From Lysobacter_F sp035645555 (GTDB taxonomy: Bacteria; Pseudomonadota; Gammaproteobacteria; Xanthomonadales; Xanthomonadaceae), in the NCBI GenBank assembly GCA_035645555.1, contig DASQMI010000098.1, positions 1-64,000 on the forward strand: a stretch of 64,000 bases of DNA. Reading direction: 5' to 3'. Numbering within the stretch: the first letter of the stretch is position 1; the number at the start of each line of letters is the position of its first letter. Below are positions 60,019 to 64,000 of this stretch, one piece after another. The position numbers and the translations under genes are program-made. Below the pieces are notes generated by a model. That model did no database searches, was not told the origin of the DNA, and worked only from the letters and a program-made list of their open reading frames with translations.

Positions 60019-60654
60019 TCACCGGTTCGGCCTCACCAGGCCGCAGTACAGGCCCTCGATCTCGAACTCCTGCCCGGGCTGCACCTCGATCGGCGCGTAG
60101 TCCGGGTTACGCGGCAGCAGGCGGATGCGATCGCGGTCGATCTTCAGCAGCTTGACGGTGATTTCCTCATCGATACGCGCGACCACGATCTGGCCGGAAC
60201 GCGCCTCGCGGGTGCGGTGCACGCCGATCAGGTCCCCGTCGAAGATGCCTTCGTCGCGCATCGAGTCGCCCTTGACCCGCAGCAAGTAATCCGGCTGCGG
60301 GAAGAACACCCCGCGGTCGAGCAGGATCACCTCGTCGGAGCCGATGTCGGCCCCGATCGGCACGCCGGCCGCAACCTGGCCGAGCACCGGCAGCGGCAGC
60401 GCGTCCTCGGCCCTCGGCCCCGCGGCGGCGGGCGCAGTGACTGCTGGCTGGCGCAGGCGCAGGCCGCGGGCACGGCCCGGCAGGCGCTCGATGTAGCCGG
60501 CGCGCTCCAGCGCCTCCAGGTGGTATTGCGCCGCGCGCACGCCGGAGAACCCGAACGCGCGCGCGATCTCGGTCTGGCTGGGGGGCAGGCCCTCGTGCTC
60601 GATGCGCTCGGCGATCAGCTCGAGGATGGCGCGCTGGGTGTCGGTCAGGCTCAT
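60019..60654 (-). CDS. lexA: SOS repressor LexA
   Basis: A 211-residue repressor. The winged-helix HTH has TDTQRAILELIAERIEHEGLPPSQTEIARAFGFSGVRAAQYHLEALERAGYIERLPGRARGL (in parts). The S24 domain has the cleavage site Ala-Gly in GQVAAGVPIG near 95, Ser in KGDSMRDEGI near 132, and Lys in EEITVKLLKID near 169. The start ATG 60654 follows the operator by two bases and has no ribosome site, so translation is probably leaderless. It is the first gene of lexA-recA-recX. Confidence 0.97.
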   Translation of the reverse strand: MSLTDTQRAILELIAERIEHEGLPPSQTEIARAFGFSGVRAAQYHLEALERAGYIERLPGRARGLRLRQPAVTAPAAAGPRAEDALPLPVLGQVAAGVPIGADIGSDEVILLDRGVFFPQPDYLLRVKGDSMRDEGIFDGDLIGVHRTREARSGQIVVARIDEEITVKLLKIDRDRIRLLPRNPDYAPIEVQPGQEFEIEGLYCGLVRPNR

Positions 60655-60656
60655 GC

Positions 60657-60675
60657 TTAGTAGTAATACTACTAA
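60657..60675 (-). promoter_or_regulatory. LexA operator (SOS box) of lexA
   Basis: TTAGTAGTAATACTACTAA at 60657-60675 is a perfect 19-base palindrome that matches the Xanthomonadales LexA site type (TTAG...CTAA, with TTAGN6TACTA inside). It overlaps the predicted -10 hexamer and ends two bases before the lexA start codon, so bound LexA would block its own promoter. Autorepression is the family rule. Confidence 0.9.
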
Positions 60676-60691
60676 CACTCGCCCGCCGCAA
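60663..60691 (-). promoter_or_regulatory. Predicted lexA promoter overlapping the SOS box
   Basis: On the minus strand TTGCGG (60691-60686) and TATTAC (60668-60663) have a 17-base spacer. The -10 lies inside the LexA palindrome. It ends eight bases before the ATG, so transcription would start at or next to the A of the start codon. The -35 is a moderate match. Confidence 0.55.
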
Positions 60692-60694
60692 GCC

Positions 60695-61195
60695 TCACCC
60701 GATCGTCTGCAGCAGCCCCTCGAGCGCCGCCGCCACCGTCTGCCGCCGCACCGCGTCGCGGTCGCCGTCGAAATGCAGGACTTCGGCGCGCGGGTAGCCA
60801 CCGCGACGTTTCCAGGCGATCCACACGGTGCCGACCGGCTTGTCGGGCATGCCGCCGCCGGGACCGGCGATGCCGGTAACCGCGACGGCGAGGTGCGCCC
60901 CGGAATGCACCAGCGCCCCCGACACCATCTCGATCACGGTCTCGCGCGAAACCGCGCCGAACTGCTCGAGCGTCTGCGGACGCACGCCGAGCAAGGCCTG
61001 CTTGGCCTCATAGCTGTAGGCGACCATCCCGCAATCGAACCAGCCCGACGAGCCGGGGATGTCGGTGAGCATCTTGGCGATCCAGCCGCCGGTGCAGCTC
61101 TCGGCGGTCACCAGCATCAGCCGCTGCTCGCGGGCCGCCTCGCCGATGCGTTCGGCGAGGCGGCGCAGGGTGTCGTCGTCGGGAAACGCGGTCAT
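60695..61195 (-). CDS. pncC: Nicotinamide-nucleotide amidase (CinA C-terminal domain)
   Basis: A 166-residue CinA C-terminal domain protein that deamidates NMN to nicotinate mononucleotide. It has MLVTAESCTGGWIAKMLTDIPGSSGWFDCGMVAYSYEAK (in parts) with the catalytic Ser/Lys region, and VAVTGIAGPGGGMPDKPVGTVWIAW. The start is ATG 61195; a GTG nine bases upstream is the alternative. TATAGT at 61208-61203 lies seven bases before the ATG, which suggests a leaderless mRNA. It stands upstream of lexA-recA, as ygaD does before recA in E. coli. Confidence 0.95.
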   Translation of the reverse strand: MTAFPDDDTLRRLAERIGEAAREQRLMLVTAESCTGGWIAKMLTDIPGSSGWFDCGMVAYSYEAKQALLGVRPQTLEQFGAVSRETVIEMVSGALVHSGAHLAVAVTGIAGPGGGMPDKPVGTVWIAWKRRGGYPRAEVLHFDGDRDAVRRQTVAAALEGLLQTIG

Positions 61196-61231
61196 GCGCG
61201 GCACTATACCGGCAGTGCCGCGCCGCCCCGC

Positions 61232-63853
61232 TCAGTAGCTGAAACGCAACGTCACCCCGTAGGTGCGCGGCGCGCCGAGGAACGCGTTGTACGAGTTGAA
61301 CGGGTTGCCCGGCAACGGCGACACGTTCTGCAGCGGCGCATCGAAGCCGACCTGCACGTATTCCTCGTCGAAGATGTTGAGCCCCCACAGTTCCACCGAC
61401 CAGCGCCGGTTGCGCGCGCCGACCACGAAGCGGGCGTTCACCACGGTGTAGGCGTCCTGCATCTTCTCGACGTCCAGGTCGGAACCGGTGTTGTAGTCCG
61501 ATTGGTACTTCGCCGAGAGGTTGACGCGGCCGATCAGGTCTGCGCCGAAGCCCCATTCGTAGGTGACCGCCGCACTGCCCGACCAGTACGGCGCGAAGCT
61601 GACCTGGTTGCCCGGCAGCTTGTACAGCGCACCGGCCGGTGCGGTACCGCCCGGCGCGATGAAGTCGCCGCCGGGGCGCTCGTCGCCATAGCGGGTGTCC
61701 GCGTAGGTGACGCCGCCCTGCACGGTGAGCCCGCGGGTCGGCTGCCACAGGATCTCGGTGTCGATGCCCTTGGACACCACCTCGGGGATCGAGCGCACCA
61801 CGAAGCTGGTCCCGAGGAAGCTGTTGAGCTGGAAGTCCTCGTAGGTCTGATGGAACAGCGTGGCGTTGATCAGCAGGTTGCCATCGGCCCACGTGGTCTT
61901 CGCGCCCAGCTCGTAGCTGTCAACGAACTCGCCCGGGAACGACGTGTCGGCCACCGGCAGGATGCCCGAGCCGCCGCTGGACAGGCCGGTGTTGGACTGC
62001 ACGCGATCGAGGTTGAAACCGCCGGCCTTGTAGCCGCGCGCGGCCGAGGCGTAGGTCATCACGTTCTCGTTCCAGCGGTAGGCCGCCTTCAGCGTGCCCG
62101 ACCACTCCTTCTCTTCGCGCTCCTGCTCGGTGACGCGGCCGTTGTGCAGCGGGTTCGCCCACGGCAGGCAGCTGTAGCCGACGATGTTGCTGATGATCGC
62201 CTGCTGCTGCGCCGGCGGCAGCGCGGCGAACGGCACCCCGCGCGTGGTCAGCGCGGTGGCGATGCGCCCGATCGCCGCCGGGCTGACCGCGCCGTTCGGG
62301 GCGAAGAACGAGGCGCAGCCGAGGCTGCCATTCGGGTTGCTGTAGCTCGAGTCGAGCTCCTTGTCCTCGCGCGTGTAGCGCAGGCCGAGGGTGAGATCGA
62401 GCGCGTCGGTCACGTGCCAGGTGTTGTTGGTGAACACCGCGGCGCTGCGCGCGTTCTGGCGATAGCGGTCGTCGGCGCCGAAGCCCTGGAACGCGGTGTT
62501 GAACGGCCGCCCGGTGACCTGCGAGAGGAACAGCGGCGCATCCGGGCGCAGGCCCAGCGCCGGGTTAATCAGCGACACCAGCGCGGTCGACAGGTACGGC
62601 TCGTAGTGCGCGCCGATCCGGTACGTCTCGTTGCGGATCAGGTCCTCGTCGGAATAGAACAGGCCCACCATCCAGTCGAGCCGGTCGCTGGTGCCGGTCA
62701 GCCGCAGCTCCTGGCTGAACGTCTCGAAGCGGGTCAGCGACTCGTCCTCGTCCGCATTGCGGTACAGCAGATCGGCGGTGGAGAAGTCGAAGTCGAGGCC
62801 GTTGATCGCCTGCCAGTCGCGCTGGGCGGTGATCGAGGTCAGGGTCGCCGACTCGAACCACGGCACGGTCCAGTTGACTTCGGCCGAGATGCCCTTGTCC
62901 TTGATGTCCTGCTCGGTGCTGCGGTTGCTCCAGGCGACGCGGTCGAACGGCCGCGCCACCGGCGCCACGCCGGAATCCGGCGACAGCGCGTCGATGATGT
63001 TGGCCGTTGCGCCACGCACGGTGGTGACGCCGACGCAGCAGTTCTCTTCGCGGCTGGTGTAGTCGGCGATCAGGTTGATGTCGAGCGTGTCGCTCGGCTC
63101 GATCAGCAACTGCCCGCGCAGGGTGTGGAAGTTCTGGTCGCCGTCCTCGGTCTCGGTACGCGGACCGGCGCCGGTGCGCACGTCGGTGAAGCCGTCGCGC
63201 TCGCGCTTGGCCGCGTAGACGCGGAACGCGGCGTTCTCGCCGAGCGCGTCGTTGTAGCTGCCGGCGACGCCGAGCGCGCCGTAGTTGCCGACGGTCAACT
63301 CGCCTTCGATCGCCTGGCTGTAGTGCGGCCGGCGCGTGATGATGTTGATCACGCCGGCGGAGGTGTTCTTGCCGAACACGGTGCCTTGCGGGCCCTTCAG
63401 CACCTCAATGCGCTCGACCTCGCCGAGGTCGCCGAAGCCGACGCCGTTGCGCGGCCGGTAGACGCCGTCGATCACCACGCCGACCGACGACTCCAGACCA
63501 GCGTTGTCGCCGACCGTGCCGATGCCGCGGATGCGCGCGACGGTCTGCGCCTCGCTCTGCGTGCTGGTCACGGTCAGGCCCGGTACCAGCACCTGCATGT
63601 CCTTGATGTCGCGTACGCCGCTGTCCTGCAGCAGCCGCTCCGGGAGCGCGGTGATCGCCACCGGCACGTCCTGCAGCGCCTCCTCGCGCTTCTGCGCGGT
63701 GACGACGATGTTGGACAGGGTGGTCGGCTCCTCGTCCTCCTCACCGGCCGCGGCCTGCGGCCGCGCCTCCTGCGCCTGCAACGGCGCAGCCGCGCCCAGC
63801 GCCAACACGATGGCAAGCGCGAGCCGCGCCCGCTGCAACGTCCTGCTCTGCAT
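61232..63853 (-). CDS. TonB-dependent outer-membrane receptor
   Basis: An 873-residue receptor. The signal is residues about 1-28 (ALAIVLALGAAAPLQAQ), then a TonB box TLSNIVVTAQKREEALQDVP. The plug has RIRGIGTVGDNAGLESSVGVVIDGVYRPRNGVGFGDLGEVERIEVLKGPQGTVFGKNTSAGVINIITRRP (in parts). The barrel ends with GVTLRFSY, an aromatic C-terminus. The plug style (AQKR...VPVAITA, GPQGTLFGKNT) is that of the pesticin/sphingomonad-type siderophore or carbohydrate receptors. The ligand is not inferable. No TonB-linked transporter gene is nearby in the window. Confidence 0.95.
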   Translation of the reverse strand: MQSRTLQRARLALAIVLALGAAAPLQAQEARPQAAAGEEDEEPTTLSNIVVTAQKREEALQDVPVAITALPERLLQDSGVRDIKDMQVLVPGLTVTSTQSEAQTVARIRGIGTVGDNAGLESSVGVVIDGVYRPRNGVGFGDLGEVERIEVLKGPQGTVFGKNTSAGVINIITRRPHYSQAIEGELTVGNYGALGVAGSYNDALGENAAFRVYAAKRERDGFTDVRTGAGPRTETEDGDQNFHTLRGQLLIEPSDTLDINLIADYTSREENCCVGVTTVRGATANIIDALSPDSGVAPVARPFDRVAWSNRSTEQDIKDKGISAEVNWTVPWFESATLTSITAQRDWQAINGLDFDFSTADLLYRNADEDESLTRFETFSQELRLTGTSDRLDWMVGLFYSDEDLIRNETYRIGAHYEPYLSTALVSLINPALGLRPDAPLFLSQVTGRPFNTAFQGFGADDRYRQNARSAAVFTNNTWHVTDALDLTLGLRYTREDKELDSSYSNPNGSLGCASFFAPNGAVSPAAIGRIATALTTRGVPFAALPPAQQQAIISNIVGYSCLPWANPLHNGRVTEQEREEKEWSGTLKAAYRWNENVMTYASAARGYKAGGFNLDRVQSNTGLSSGGSGILPVADTSFPGEFVDSYELGAKTTWADGNLLINATLFHQTYEDFQLNSFLGTSFVVRSIPEVVSKGIDTEILWQPTRGLTVQGGVTYADTRYGDERPGGDFIAPGGTAPAGALYKLPGNQVSFAPYWSGSAAVTYEWGFGADLIGRVNLSAKYQSDYNTGSDLDVEKMQDAYTVVNARFVVGARNRRWSVELWGLNIFDEEYVQVGFDAPLQNVSPLPGNPFNSYNAFLGAPRTYGVTLRFSY

Positions 63854-64000
63854 CTCGGATCCCCCTCGTTCAGTCGGAAAACGCGCGAAACGTCGAAACC
63901 TGACCGATCCCTGGCGGTACCGCTCTCTCGTTGTCGCTGCAAGCTAGCACTTTCTTAACGGGATGCTTGTGGCATCGCAGCAAAAAGCCGGGTGGCATAC
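63854..64000 (-). other. Upstream region of the TonB receptor (partial)
   Basis: About 147 bases precede the receptor ATG up to the window edge. The leader carries GGGGGATCC immediately before the start (a GGGGGA ribosome site), an A/T-richer CGTTAAGAAAGTGCTAGC segment near 63939-63960 that may hold the promoter, and no gene. The stretch beyond 63960 cannot be judged. Confidence 0.4.

Noticed and set aside
60602..63958. An 1118-codon open frame antisense to pncC and the second TonB receptor
   Set aside because: Same reason: codon-bias shadow with repetitive Arg/Ala/Val composition.

Overview
This window is a dense, GC-rich (roughly 70 percent) bacterial chromosome segment. It carries about 66 protein genes and four tRNA genes. 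I found no insertion sequence, prophage, CRISPR array or rRNA. Gene families and gene order point to a gammaproteobacterium of the Xanthomonadales (Xanthomonadaceae/Lysobacteraceae). The supporting signs are the palindromic TTAG...CTAA LexA operator in front of lexA, an intergenic REP of the 'taggagcggcttcagccgcg' type, large TonB-dependent receptors, and core clusters that match gammaproteobacterial order. The genus cannot be fixed from sequence reading alone.

Layout. 1-6.2 kb (minus strand): fatty-acid synthesis cluster yceD-rpmF-fabH-fabD-fabG-acpP-fabF followed by a pabB fragment; plsX is missing from its usual place. 6.3-13.7 kb: a small membrane/coiled-coil protein, a YceF-type Maf, a membrane glycosyltransferase, then a MoxR-DUF58-transglutaminase module with an Slp lipoprotein. 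13.7-17.1 kb: a HIT protein, recR-ybaB-dnaX, and tRNA-Ser(GGA). 17.2-23.3 kb (plus strand): a tightly overlapping operon built around pyroglutamate (5-oxoproline). It contains dienelactone hydrolase, a HIT protein, a fused PxpB-PxpC, PxpA, two membrane proteins (DUF969, DUF979), pyrrolidone-carboxylate peptidase and a small secreted protein. 23.3-26.4 kb: dcd, a secreted subtilase and Mrp. 26.6-33.6 kb: a TonB-dependent receptor, a DUF2147 protein, metG, a soluble RsxB-like ferredoxin and a TraB/GumN protein.

33.9-40.5 kb: mutL-amiC-tsaE-nnrDE with divergent queG, the same neighbourhood as in E. coli. 40.5-46.0 kb: pgi, panD-panC-panB-folK-pcnB. 46.1-51 kb: tRNA-Glu(CTC), fdxA, a BamC-like lipoprotein, dapA, gcvR-like, bcp and phoH. 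51-54.7 kb: a monohaem/dihaem cytochrome c pair, thiD and an alpha/beta hydrolase. 54.7-61.2 kb: tRNA-Arg(ACG), tRNA-Ser(GCT), csrA, alaS, recX, recA, lexA, pncC. 61.2-63.9 kb: a second TonB-dependent receptor.

Most of the window is conserved housekeeping. The parts that repay a second look are: the pyroglutamate operon with its putative transporter pair; three overlapping, mutually exclusive stem-loops between acpP and fabF; a set of genes (lexA, pncC, maf, queG) whose -10 hexamers lie only 7-9 bases before the start codon, which suggests leaderless transcripts; the lexA operator lying on its own promoter and start region; a palindrome-rich, AT-rich stretch between the cytochrome pair and thiD; and a membrane glycosyltransferase with an appended C-terminal beta domain.
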